Of a stretch of 10,328 nucleotides of DNA, positions 1 through 7,162 are shown piece by piece. The notes under the pieces are model-generated. The model worked only from the letters and a program-made list of their open reading frames with translations. It was not told where the DNA came from and ran no database searches. The position numbers and the translations under genes are program-made. The number at the start of each line of letters is the position of its first letter. Position 1 is the first letter of the stretch. Source of the DNA: JAVVEW01 sp032251045 (lineage in GTDB: Bacteria; Pseudomonadota; Gammaproteobacteria; Methylococcales; Methylomonadaceae); the NCBI GenBank assembly GCA_032251045.1, contig JAVVEW010000070.1, positions 1 to 10,328 of the forward strand, read 5' to 3'.

Positions 1-630
1 ATCGAGCCTGAGCGTATCGGAGTGATTTATAACGGCGTCGATCTGGCCGACATTGACCAAAAAGCACAAGCGCCGTTGCCGGCAACGCTGCGCTGGCCGG
101 AAAACACCGCTAAATTCGTCGCGGTCGGCCGTTTGGTGCCGAAAAAAGACTATCCCACGCTGCTGAAAGCGTTCGCGCAATTGACCCAAAACCACCCTTC
201 GGAACTGATTATTCTGGGCGAGGGGCCGGAGCGGGCGCGGCTTGAAGCCTTGGTCAGGGAATTAGCCATCAAAGACCAGGTACAACTACCGGGCCGCTGC
301 GACAATCCTTATGCCGTGCTGGCGCGCGCCGATGGCTATGTATTGTCGTCGATGTCCGAAGGCATGCCCAGTGCGTTGATCGAAGCTTTGGCCTGCCGGT
401 GTCCGGTGGTCAGTACCCGTTGCCCATCGGGACCGGAGGAAATTCTTGAGCAGGGTCAGTACGGGCAGTTGGTGCCGGTAGGCGATGTTAGTGCCTTGCG
501 CGAGGCTATGCGGGGGATTCTGACCGACCCTATGCCCGGCGAAGAACTGCGTCGGCGGGCCGAGCAATTGTCCAGCGCCCATGCCGTAAGGCAGTATTTA
601 CAAGTGATTGATAGTGTTTTGGAGTCATGA
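1..630 (+). CDS. Glycosyltransferase family 4 (GT-B fold), 5'-truncated, C-terminal domain
   Basis: The reading frame is open from base 1, so the gene begins upstream of the window; only about 209 C-terminal residues are present, roughly half of a usual GT4 enzyme. The visible part is the nucleotide-sugar-binding half: a GVIYNGVD strand near the start, then the V-GRL-PKKDYPTLLKAF segment typical of GT4 domains. The EX7E motif follows (SEGMPSALIEAL, Glu at residues 120 and 128 of the visible part), then the PVVST and G-YG-LVPVGD segments. Family knowledge: these cytosolic enzymes transfer a sugar from an NDP-sugar to a lipid-linked or polysaccharide acceptor with retention of configuration. 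Donor and acceptor cannot be read from the sequence. The stop overlaps the next start (ATGA, 627-630), so the two are surely co-translated, probably as the end of an LPS or exopolysaccharide cluster. Confidence 0.9.
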   Translation: MEPERIGVIYNGVDLADIDQKAQAPLPATLRWPENTAKFVAVGRLVPKKDYPTLLKAFAQLTQNHPSELIILGEGPERARLEALVRELAIKDQVQLPGRCDNPYAVLARADGYVLSSMSEGMPSALIEALACRCPVVSTRCPSGPEEILEQGQYGQLVPVGDVSALREAMRGILTDPMPGEELRRRAEQLSSAHAVRQYLQVIDSVLES

Positions 631-1616
631 ACAATACCCCTAAAGTAACCGTATTCATTCCGGTCTATAACCGTGCCGCTTATGTCGGCGAGGCCATTGC
701 CAGCATGTTGCGGCAGCGTTTTACCGACTTTGAATTGCTGCTGATCGATGATGGTTCCAGCGATAACAGTCTTGAAGTGATCAAGCGCTTTACCGATCCC
801 AGAATTCGCTTACTGGTCAACGAACGCAATCTAGGTCAGCCGTTAACCCGCAACCGGGGGTCGGATGAAGCCCGGGGCGAGTATCTCGCGCTGCTGGACA
901 GCGACGATCTGGCTGAGCCTGAGCGACTGGCCCGGCAGGTGGCGTTTCTGGATAGCCACCCCGATCACGCCCTGGTCGGCTGTTGGAACCGCTTTATCGA
1001 TGCCCAGGGAAAATCACTGCACAAACGCAAGCGGCACCCGGTGGACAGCCGGGAGATTCGCGCCAGAATGCTGTTTCAATGCCGAATCAGCCACCGGGCG
1101 GTGATGGCGCGCACCGAGGTGATGCGACGCTTTCGCTACAACTCCGATTTCAAAGTCTGTCAGGATTACGATTTGTTCAGCCGTATTTCCGAGCAATATG
1201 CGCTGGGTAATGTGCCCGGTTACCTGGTCAAAGGCCGCATTCACGCCGAACAGATCACCGAGACCCAGGCCGATGCCGGACGGGATAAGCGCATCAAAAT
1301 CATGGCAAGAATGCTGGATCAGTTGGGCGTGACCTATTCGGAAAACGATGTGCTTAGGCATTATTATTTGCCGCGCAAAGGTTTTCCGGCATTCAAGCCG
1401 GATCGGGAGTATCTGGAATGGGCGGAGGGCTGGCTGGCGCGTTTGCTTGAGGCCAATCAACGCCGCAGTGTTTATCCTGAGCCTGAATTCAGCCGGGCGT
1501 TGAGCTTGCAATGGAGCCGGGTATGCTGGCAAACGCGCACGCCACACAGGTTCTGGCGTTCTGATTGGCGAACGCCAGCTTTGACCGCCGGTTGGCGAAA
1601 GCTGTTGCTGGCCTGA
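627..1616 (+). CDS. Glycosyltransferase family 2 (GT-A fold)
   Basis: A 329-residue protein with a clear GT2 N-terminal domain: VTVFIPVYNRAAYVGEAI at the start, the nucleotide-binding Asp pair in LLIDDGSSDNS (D41, D42), an N-LG--LTRNRG helix, and the metal-binding DXD motif as LLDSDDLA (D91-D94). A QDYDLFSRI segment in the second half fits the usual acceptor-side region with the catalytic base. Beyond about residue 240 the sequence is not a family feature I recognise; it is rich in Arg and Trp and has no obvious membrane helix. Family knowledge: inverting transfer of a sugar from an NDP-sugar, normally at the inner face of the inner membrane. The start overlaps the GT4 stop by four bases, and GGAG (621-624) sits only 2 nt before it, so translational coupling is likely. 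The exact sugar and linkage are unknown. Confidence 0.9.
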   Translation: MNNTPKVTVFIPVYNRAAYVGEAIASMLRQRFTDFELLLIDDGSSDNSLEVIKRFTDPRIRLLVNERNLGQPLTRNRGSDEARGEYLALLDSDDLAEPERLARQVAFLDSHPDHALVGCWNRFIDAQGKSLHKRKRHPVDSREIRARMLFQCRISHRAVMARTEVMRRFRYNSDFKVCQDYDLFSRISEQYALGNVPGYLVKGRIHAEQITETQADAGRDKRIKIMARMLDQLGVTYSENDVLRHYYLPRKGFPAFKPDREYLEWAEGWLARLLEANQRRSVYPEPEFSRALSLQWSRVCWQTRTPHRFWRSDWRTPALTAGWRKLLLA

Positions 1617-1680
1617 ATGATCGGCCATCATGCTTATTATGAACGTTGCGGCGGGATTAAGGTGGCGTCTGGCATAAGAT

Positions 1681-1711
1681 ACCGTGAATACGTCCTTTAA
1701 GGCTTGAGCAC
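1681..1711 (+). repeat. Dispersed intergenic repeat, copy 1
   Basis: This 31-nt segment matches the reverse complement of 8399-8429 at 24 of 31 positions without gaps. The longest identical block is CCGTGAATAC plus one base on the right; TGAGC is shared again near the right end. The two copies are in opposite orientation and both lie in non-coding gaps, which is what one expects of a dispersed intergenic repeat and not of a conserved gene part. I recall similar strings from methanotroph genomes but cannot verify that here. Confidence 0.6.
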
Positions 1712-1727
1712 TCTTGATGCTTAAGCC
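1701..1727 (+). other. Stem-loop overlapping repeat copy 1
   Basis: Bases 1701-1710 pair with 1718-1727: GGCTTGAGCA against TGCTTAAGCC, ten pairs including one G-T wobble, around a 7-nt loop. No T-run follows on the + strand and none follows on the - strand, so it is not a standard intrinsic terminator. It shares eleven bases with the repeat copy, so the hairpin may be part of a larger mobile or repetitive unit. A role in 3'-end protection of the glycosyltransferase transcript is also possible. Confidence 0.45.
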
Positions 1728-1821
1728 GATAAGCCAGGCAATCGTGCCTAAACAGTGACTGAATAGCCGGGTGAGAATGGCCGAATGACCTGGCTGTGAA
1801 GACCGTCCGGTTCCTGGACAA

Positions 1822-1830
1822 TGCTACAAT
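1822..1830 (+). promoter_or_regulatory. Probable extended -10 promoter for rimK
   Basis: TGCTACAAT fits the extended -10 pattern TGnTATAAT with one mismatch in the hexamer (TACAAT, 1825-1830). No good -35 hexamer lies 16-18 bp upstream, which extended -10 promoters tolerate. Transcription would begin around 1837 and give a leader of about 28 nt before the rimK ATG. Assigned by pattern only. Confidence 0.5.
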
Positions 1831-1864
1831 AAAGCAACTTTTGCGTTCGAGCTTTCCCCCGTCT

Positions 1865-2770
1865 ATGAAAATCGCCTTGCTATCCCGCAATGCTTCGCTT
1901 TATTCCACCCGCCGTCTGGTCGAGGCAGCGGAGCAGCGTGGTCATGAAATTCGCGTCATCGATGTGTTGCGTTGCTATATGGAAATTACCTCCACCCGTC
2001 CCAGTATTCACTACAAAGGTGAAGTGCTCAATGATTTTGACGCCGTCATTCCACGCATAGGCGCGTCGGTCACTTTTTACGGGACGGCGGTGCTCAGACA
2101 GTTTGAAATGATGGGCACCTTTCCGCTGAACGAATCCGTTGCTATTTCCCGCTCCCGGGATAAATTGCGCTCCTTGCAGCTATTATCGCGTAAAGGAATT
2201 GGTCTACCCATTACCGGCTTTGCGCATAAACCGGATGATGTCGATGATCTTATCAAAATGGTGGGTGGCGCGCCGTTGGTAATCAAATTGCTGGAAGGCA
2301 CCCAGGGCATCGGCGTGGTGCTGGCGGAAACCAAGCAAGCCGCAGAAAGCGTGATTCAGGCGTTCATGGGCCTGAAAACCAATATCCTGGTGCAGGAATA
2401 TATCAAGGAAGCCGGTGGTGCCGATATTCGCTGTTTTGTCATCGGTGACAAAGTGGTGGCGGCGATGAAACGGCAAGGCAAGGACGGCGATTTTCGTTCC
2501 AACCTGCATCGAGGCGGTTCATCGTCGTTGATTCGCATCACCCCGGAAGAGCGTTCCATTGCCGTGCGTGCAGCGAAAACCATGGGCTTGAATGTCGCGG
2601 GTGTCGATTTATTACGTTCCAATCATGGCGCGGTGATTATGGAAGTGAATTCCTCGCCGGGCCTTGAAGGTATTGAGACCGCAACCGGCAAGGATATCGC
2701 TGGCATGATGATTGATTTCCTGGCCAAAAATATGATTACCCGTTCAACACGCACTAAAGGTAAAGGTTAA
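1865..2770 (+). CDS. rimK: RimK-type ATP-grasp alpha-L-glutamate ligase
   Basis: Predicted cytosolic ligase of 301 residues, almost the same length as E. coli RimK (300). Family knowledge: RimK uses ATP to add glutamates to the C terminus of ribosomal protein S6 and can make poly-alpha-glutamate. The sequence follows RimK closely throughout: MKIALLSRN start, SIHYKG, DAVIPRIGASVTFYGTA, PLNESVAISRSRDKLRS, then the ATP-grasp domain with LLEGTQGIGVVLAET, VQEYIKEAGGADIR and DFRSNLHRGG. The Mg-binding residues appear as D248 in GVDLL and E260/N262 in MEVNSSPGLEG. An in-frame GTG at 1796 would add 23 residues, but ATG 1865 matches the family N terminus and the GTG lies upstream of the likely promoter. 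No strong Shine-Dalgarno precedes the ATG. A retropepsin-like partner gene often found near rimK is not in this window. The C terminus is short and basic. Confidence 0.95.
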   Translation: MKIALLSRNASLYSTRRLVEAAEQRGHEIRVIDVLRCYMEITSTRPSIHYKGEVLNDFDAVIPRIGASVTFYGTAVLRQFEMMGTFPLNESVAISRSRDKLRSLQLLSRKGIGLPITGFAHKPDDVDDLIKMVGGAPLVIKLLEGTQGIGVVLAETKQAAESVIQAFMGLKTNILVQEYIKEAGGADIRCFVIGDKVVAAMKRQGKDGDFRSNLHRGGSSSLIRITPEERSIAVRAAKTMGLNVAGVDLLRSNHGAVIMEVNSSPGLEGIETATGKDIAGMMIDFLAKNMITRSTRTKGKG

Positions 2771-2860
2771 GCGTGTCATCGGCGTGGTGGTGCAGGTGGC
2801 TTAAGTGCGCCGTACAGACCAAGCGCTGGGGAAACGAATTTTTCAAAATCAGGAGTTAGT

Positions 2861-5542
2861 ATGGGGCCGCATTACTTAAGTCGTTTTTTTACGCCAAAAT
2901 CTGTTGCCATTATCGGCGCGTCCGAGCGCCCGGATAGTGTGGGCCATAGAATTCTGGCCAATATGATCGCCACCGATTTCAAAGGTGGTCTGTACCCGAT
3001 CAACCATAAACGCGATACCGTGCTGGGGCTTAAAGCCTATCCGGATTTGCTGTCGCTGCAAGAAACCCCTGAGTTGGTAGTGATCGCGACGCCGGCGCCG
3101 ACGGTGCCCGGGTTAATGCGGCAATGCGGCGAAAAAGGCGTGACCGCAGTGATTGTCATCACCGCAGGCTTTGCCGAGTTGGGCGAGCAAGGACAGCGTT
3201 TGCAACAGGAAATTCTCGATATCGCGCACCGTTACAGTATCCGCATTGTCGGTCCGAACTGCTTGGGCGTGATTCGCCCTAGCGCTCGTTTGAACGCAAC
3301 CTTTGGCGATGGTCTGATCAAGGATGGCCATCTGGCCTTGTTGTCGCAATCGGGTGCAGTATGTACGGCGATTCTGGATTGGGCGCAGTCTCAGGAAATC
3401 GGCTTTTCCACCGTGGTGTCGATGGGCGCGGCGGCGGATATTGATTTCGGCGAAGTGCTGGATTATCTGGCGCTGGATGACAAAACCACCGGCATTCTGA
3501 TGTATATCGAAGGCATTCGCGATGCCCGCAGATTCTTGAGCGGCTTGAAAGCGGCGGCGCGCCTGAAACCGGTGATTCTGATCAAGGCCGGTCGCCATGA
3601 ATCGGGCTGCAAGGCGGCCATGTCGCATACCGGGGCGCTGGTCGGCGGCGACAATGTGTTCGACGCTGCCATCGAACGGGCCGGTGTGGTGCGCGCCTAC
3701 AGCATTGCGCAGTTGTTTGCTGCCGCCCGGGTGTTGGCTAACAATTACCAGGTCAGGGACAACCGCTTGGCGATCATCACCAACGCCGGCGGCCCGGGCG
3801 TGATGACCACCGACCGGGCTGAAGATGTGGGGATCAGCATGGCTCAGTTAAGCCCTGAAACGCTGGCGGCCCTCGATGGCGTGTTGCCTACGCACTGGTC
3901 ACACGGTAATCCTATCGACATTTTGGGCGATGCCACGCCGGAACGCTATCAACAGGCCCTGGAAGTGTGCTTGCGGGATAAAAATATCGATGGCGCATTG
4001 TGTATCCTGACCCCGCAGGCGATGACCGACCCGGAAAAAGTTGCGCATTTACTGGTGGCGGCGGCCGAACATACCGAAAAACCGGTGCTGGCCTCGTGGA
4101 CCGGTGGCAAGCGGGTGGAGGTTGGGCGCAGTGTTTTTGATAATAGCAAAGTGGCGCACTTCAACACCCCGGAAATGGCGGTGGATGCGTTTTCCTTTCT
4201 GGCCCAGTACAGCCAGAACCAGATTCTGCTGAAACAGATTCCATCGGGCGAAACTACCTTGATTTCACCCGATATCGACGGCGCCCGCCTGATTATCGAA
4301 CGGGTATTGGGCGAGGGCCGGGATGTTTTAACTACCCAGGAATCGAAAGCGATTCTGGCGGCGTTTCGGATTCCGGTCAATCACACGGTGTCGGTGACCA
4401 ATGCCAAGGACGCGATGATCGCGGCGGAAACCTTAGGTTTTCCGGTGGTACTGAAAATCAACATGGCCGAATTCTCACATAAATCCGACATTGGCGGGGT
4501 GCGGCTGAATATCAACAGTGCCCGGGATGTGTCGCATCACTTTCAGGATATGGCCGACAAGCTTCAGGCCAAATTTCCCGAAGTCAAAAACGTCGCTATG
4601 ACCGTGGAGCCGATGTACAAAGCCCAGCATGGCCGCGAGTTGATGATCGGCGTGGTTCGAGATCCGGTATTTGGGCCTGCGATCAGCGTCGGTCTCGGTG
4701 GCACGCTGGTGGAAATTCATCAGGATAAATCGGTGGCGCTGCCGCCGCTGAATGAATACATGGTGCGGCGTATGTTGAGCCGTACCAAGGCGGCGAAATA
4801 TCTGGGTGCTTTCCGGGGTATGCCGAAGATTGACGAAAAAGCCTTGATCAACGCATTACTGTCGGTGTCCAGCCTGGTCACCGAATTGCCGGAAATACAG
4901 GAACTGGACATCAATCCGCTGATTGTCGATGAGACCGGGGTGATGGCGGTGGATGCTCGCATCAAGGTTCGGGTGTCGCATCAATTGATGCCGTACAGTC
5001 ACATGACCATTCATCCGTATCCGCACGAATTGACGCAATCGCATCAACTGGCTGACGGCATGGATATCACTATCCGGCCCATCCGCCCGGAAGACGCCGA
5101 CCTGGAACAGGATTTCGTGCGCCGAATGTCAGAAAAAACCCGCTATTTCCGCTTTATGCAAGCCTTGCAGGAGTTGACTCCGGAAATGCTGATTCGCTTT
5201 ACGCAAATCGATTACGACCGGGAAATGGCGTTTATCGCCTTGACCCAGACCCGGCAAGGCCCGCGTGAATTGGGCGTGTGCCGGTATATGGTCAATCCCG
5301 ATGGCCGGTCGGCGGAATTTGCGGTGGTGGTGTCCGATGATTCTCATGGCAAGGGCATCGGCACCCGATTGATGAAAATTTTGATGCAGGCAGCTAAATT
5401 CAAAGGTATTACTTTTTTTGAAGGCGAGGTGCTGACGGTGAATCAGCCAATGTTATCCTTAACCCGCAAACTCGGCTTCAGTGTGGAAAAAGTGGCCGAT
5501 GATCCGGAAATTGTCCGCGTGGTTAAAGATTTGCGCCTGTAG
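2861..5542 (+). CDS. Pat/PatZ-like protein: acyl-CoA synthetase (NDP-forming)-like domains fused to a GNAT acetyltransferase
   Basis: 893 residues, close to E. coli PatZ (886). Order of domains: CoA-binding Rossmann domain (about 8-130, PKSVAIIGAS), succinyl-CoA-ligase-like domains (about 150-470, including LLSQSGAVC), ATP-grasp domain (about 488-715), and a C-terminal GNAT domain (about 735-890). The GNAT part has the acetyl-CoA loop HGKGIG (829-834) and AEFAVVV with E819, which aligns with the catalytic Glu of Salmonella Pat. Family knowledge: Pat acetylates lysines of AMP-forming acyl-CoA synthetases such as Acs and switches them off. Unlike E. coli PatZ, it keeps His256 in MSHTGALVGG, the phosphohistidine position of ADP-forming acetyl-CoA synthetases, and His540 in SHKSDIGG. 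Synthetase activity is therefore not excluded. AGGAG (2851-2855) lies 5 nt before the ATG. The 90-bp gap after rimK shows no clear promoter or terminator. Confidence 0.92.
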   Translation: MGPHYLSRFFTPKSVAIIGASERPDSVGHRILANMIATDFKGGLYPINHKRDTVLGLKAYPDLLSLQETPELVVIATPAPTVPGLMRQCGEKGVTAVIVITAGFAELGEQGQRLQQEILDIAHRYSIRIVGPNCLGVIRPSARLNATFGDGLIKDGHLALLSQSGAVCTAILDWAQSQEIGFSTVVSMGAAADIDFGEVLDYLALDDKTTGILMYIEGIRDARRFLSGLKAAARLKPVILIKAGRHESGCKAAMSHTGALVGGDNVFDAAIERAGVVRAYSIAQLFAAARVLANNYQVRDNRLAIITNAGGPGVMTTDRAEDVGISMAQLSPETLAALDGVLPTHWSHGNPIDILGDATPERYQQALEVCLRDKNIDGALCILTPQAMTDPEKVAHLLVAAAEHTEKPVLASWTGGKRVEVGRSVFDNSKVAHFNTPEMAVDAFSFLAQYSQNQILLKQIPSGETTLISPDIDGARLIIERVLGEGRDVLTTQESKAILAAFRIPVNHTVSVTNAKDAMIAAETLGFPVVLKINMAEFSHKSDIGGVRLNINSARDVSHHFQDMADKLQAKFPEVKNVAMTVEPMYKAQHGRELMIGVVRDPVFGPAISVGLGGTLVEIHQDKSVALPPLNEYMVRRMLSRTKAAKYLGAFRGMPKIDEKALINALLSVSSLVTELPEIQELDINPLIVDETGVMAVDARIKVRVSHQLMPYSHMTIHPYPHELTQSHQLADGMDITIRPIRPEDADLEQDFVRRMSEKTRYFRFMQALQELTPEMLIRFTQIDYDREMAFIALTQTRQGPRELGVCRYMVNPDGRSAEFAVVVSDDSHGKGIGTRLMKILMQAAKFKGITFFEGEVLTVNQPMLSLTRKLGFSVEKVADDPEIVRVVKDLRL

Positions 5543-5625
5543 TTGACAGCCAGACTGGGTTATCACCAGTCAGTGACTGACATTTTTGACAATAATTGGT
5601 TTTTTGTAGAGAGGTTATAACTTAC
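5543..5625 (+). promoter_or_regulatory. pat-gpmI spacer with nested palindromes; possible weak terminator or operator
   Basis: Within 83 bp, GACTGG (5553-5558) pairs with CCAGTC (5566-5571). CAGTCA-G-TGACTG (5567-5579) and GTCAGT-G-ACTGAC (5569-5581) are overlapping near-perfect palindromes. A T5 run follows at 5583-5587, so the GTCAG-TGA-CTGAC hairpin could act as a weak intrinsic terminator for pat, or the palindromes could be a protein-binding site. Two TTGACA hexamers (5543-5548, 5586-5591) occur, but neither has a good -10 at the right distance. A purine-rich ribosome binding site (AGAGG, 5610-5614) precedes gpmI. Confidence 0.4.
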
Positions 5626-7155
5626 ATGTCCGAAAAACATTCCAAACCCTTGGTGTTGTTAATTCTTGATGGTTTCGGTTCTCGTGAGGAAACCGAGAAT
5701 AACGCTATTGCGTTAGCGGAAACGCCATGCTGGGATCGTCTCAGCCAAACCCACCCTAAGACACTGATTGATTGTTCCGGTAAAGTCGTCGGCTTGCCCG
5801 AAGGTCAAATGGGTAATTCCGAAGTCGGACATTTGCATATTGGCAGTGGCCGCTATGTGCCCCAGGATTTGCAGCGCATTAACGATGCCTTGGAGGATGG
5901 CAGTTTTTATCACAATCCGGTGCTGCTAAAGGCTGTGCAACACGCACTGGACAACGATACTGCCTTGCATATTTTTGGCTTGCTGTCGCCCGGTGGCGTG
6001 CATAGCCATGAAACGCAAATTCTGGCTATGGTCAGGCTGGCCGCGCAACAAGGTTTGAGCAAAATCTATCTGCACGCATTTTTGGATGGCCGCGATGTGC
6101 CGCCAAAAAGCGCCGAAGCCTCACTGCACAACGCCGAAGCCACGTTTCGTGAGCTGGGGGTTGGTCGCATAGCCACGGTATCCGGCCGTTTTTATGCCAT
6201 GGACCGGGACAAGCGCTGGGAGCGTGTTGAGCAGGCCTATCGCGCTCTGGTTAAAGGCGATAGTGAATATCGTTACGACACCGCCCTAGATGCCTTGCAC
6301 GCCGCCTATGCGCGTGATGAAACCGATGAATTCGTCGCGCCCAGCTTGATCGGCACACCGGCCTCCATTGCGCCTGAAGACAGCGTGGTGTTTATGAATT
6401 TCCGTGCTGATCGCGCCCGCGAAATCAGTGTCGCGATCACCGATCCTGACTTCACCGGTTTTGCCCGTGATTGCCCGGTACACACCGGTTATTACGCCAC
6501 GTTGACCCAATATCATGAAGACTTCAGCTACCCGGTGGCTTTTGCGCCTTTGACGGTTACCAACAGTCTGGGCGAGATTTTATCCAAACACGGACTGAAA
6601 CAATTGCGTTTGTCGGAGACTGAGAAATACGCCCATGTCACCTTTTTCCTGAATGCCGGCCAGGAACAGCCCTACCCGGGCGAAGATCGTATTCTGGTGC
6701 CATCGCCAAAGGTCAAAACCTATGACCTGCAACCGGAAATGAGTGCTGGTGAAGTGACCGATCACCTGGTCAAGGCTATTGAAGATCAGCAATACGATGT
6801 GATTATCTGCAATTATGCCAATTGCGACATGGTGGGCCACACCGGCAATCTGGAGGCGGCGATTAAAGCCGTCAACACCGTTGACCAATGCTTGGCGCGA
6901 GTAGAACAAGCGCTGCAAGGCGTGGGTGGCCGTATGTTGATAACCGCCGATCACGGCAACATCGAGCTGATGCGTGATCCAGATACGGGCGCACCCCATA
7001 CCGCGCACACCAGTAATCTGGTGCCACTGGTGGATGTGTTTGGTGACCGACCGCTGGTCGCCCGGGGCGGCTTGCCAGATTTAGCGCCAACCTTGCTGGC
7101 CATCCTTGAGCTGCCACAGCCTGAGGAAATGACCGGTCGGGCGTTGTTTAGCTGA
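5626..7155 (+). CDS. gpmI: 2,3-bisphosphoglycerate-independent phosphoglycerate mutase
   Basis: Cytosolic glycolytic enzyme interconverting 3- and 2-phosphoglycerate through a phosphoserine intermediate with two metal ions, normally Mn. The protein has 509 residues (E. coli GpmI/GpmM: 514). Seen in the sequence: LLILDGFG with metal ligand D15, the nucleophile Ser65 in MGNSEVGHLHIGSGR, the substrate-binding segments LLSPGGVHSHE, HAFLDGRDVPP and FRADRAREI, the SETEKYAHVTFF block, and the second metal site in NYANCDMVGHTG and ITADHGN. No key residue is missing. The ATG at 5626 is preferred to an in-frame TTG at 5596 because MSEKHSKPLVLLILDG fits the family N terminus and AGAGG lies 11 nt upstream. 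envC follows after 7 bp, as in E. coli (gpmM-envC), so co-transcription is very likely. Confidence 0.97.
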   Translation: MSEKHSKPLVLLILDGFGSREETENNAIALAETPCWDRLSQTHPKTLIDCSGKVVGLPEGQMGNSEVGHLHIGSGRYVPQDLQRINDALEDGSFYHNPVLLKAVQHALDNDTALHIFGLLSPGGVHSHETQILAMVRLAAQQGLSKIYLHAFLDGRDVPPKSAEASLHNAEATFRELGVGRIATVSGRFYAMDRDKRWERVEQAYRALVKGDSEYRYDTALDALHAAYARDETDEFVAPSLIGTPASIAPEDSVVFMNFRADRAREISVAITDPDFTGFARDCPVHTGYYATLTQYHEDFSYPVAFAPLTVTNSLGEILSKHGLKQLRLSETEKYAHVTFFLNAGQEQPYPGEDRILVPSPKVKTYDLQPEMSAGEVTDHLVKAIEDQQYDVIICNYANCDMVGHTGNLEAAIKAVNTVDQCLARVEQALQGVGGRMLITADHGNIELMRDPDTGAPHTAHTSNLVPLVDVFGDRPLVARGGLPDLAPTLLAILELPQPEEMTGRALFS

Positions 7156-7162
7156 CCTATCG

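Larger units (their letters stand above)
1617..1864. other. Non-coding gap between the glycosyltransferases and rimK, rich in complementary segments
   Basis: No convincing gene lies here. Several pairs of segments are complementary: TCGGCCAT (1621-1628) with ATGGCCGA (1777-1784), AGCCAGG (1732-1738) with CCTGGCT (1789-1795), AGGCA/TGCCT (1736-1740 and 1745-1749), and the stronger hairpin listed separately at 1701-1727. Some of these pairings exclude each other. The gap also holds a repeat copy (1681-1711) and the probable rimK promoter near its right end. It could be decayed repeat DNA, a structured transcript, or both; no known RNA family is recognised. Confidence 0.6.

Noticed and set aside
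1014..1631. 205-codon open frame on the - strand
   Set aside because: It lies antisense to the well-supported GT2 gene, has no recognisable domain or ribosome binding site, and is explained by the codon pattern of the + strand gene.
1796..1864. Upstream GTG start giving rimK 23 more residues
   Set aside because: The extra residues do not match RimK, the ATG at 1865 starts with the family's MKIALLSR, and the likely promoter lies inside the extension.
1657..1890. 77-codon open frame on the - strand over the gap before rimK
   Set aside because: It runs through the repeat copy, the hairpins and the rimK promoter and start; no ribosome binding site or known family.
3113..3628. 171-codon open frame on the - strand
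   Set aside because: It is fully antisense to the pat-like gene, with a His/Arg/Gln-rich composition typical of a shadow frame and no domain.
5543..5591. TTGACA hexamers as -35 boxes of a gpmI promoter
   Set aside because: Neither copy (5543-5548, 5586-5591) has a convincing -10 hexamer 15-19 bp downstream, so no promoter is called.
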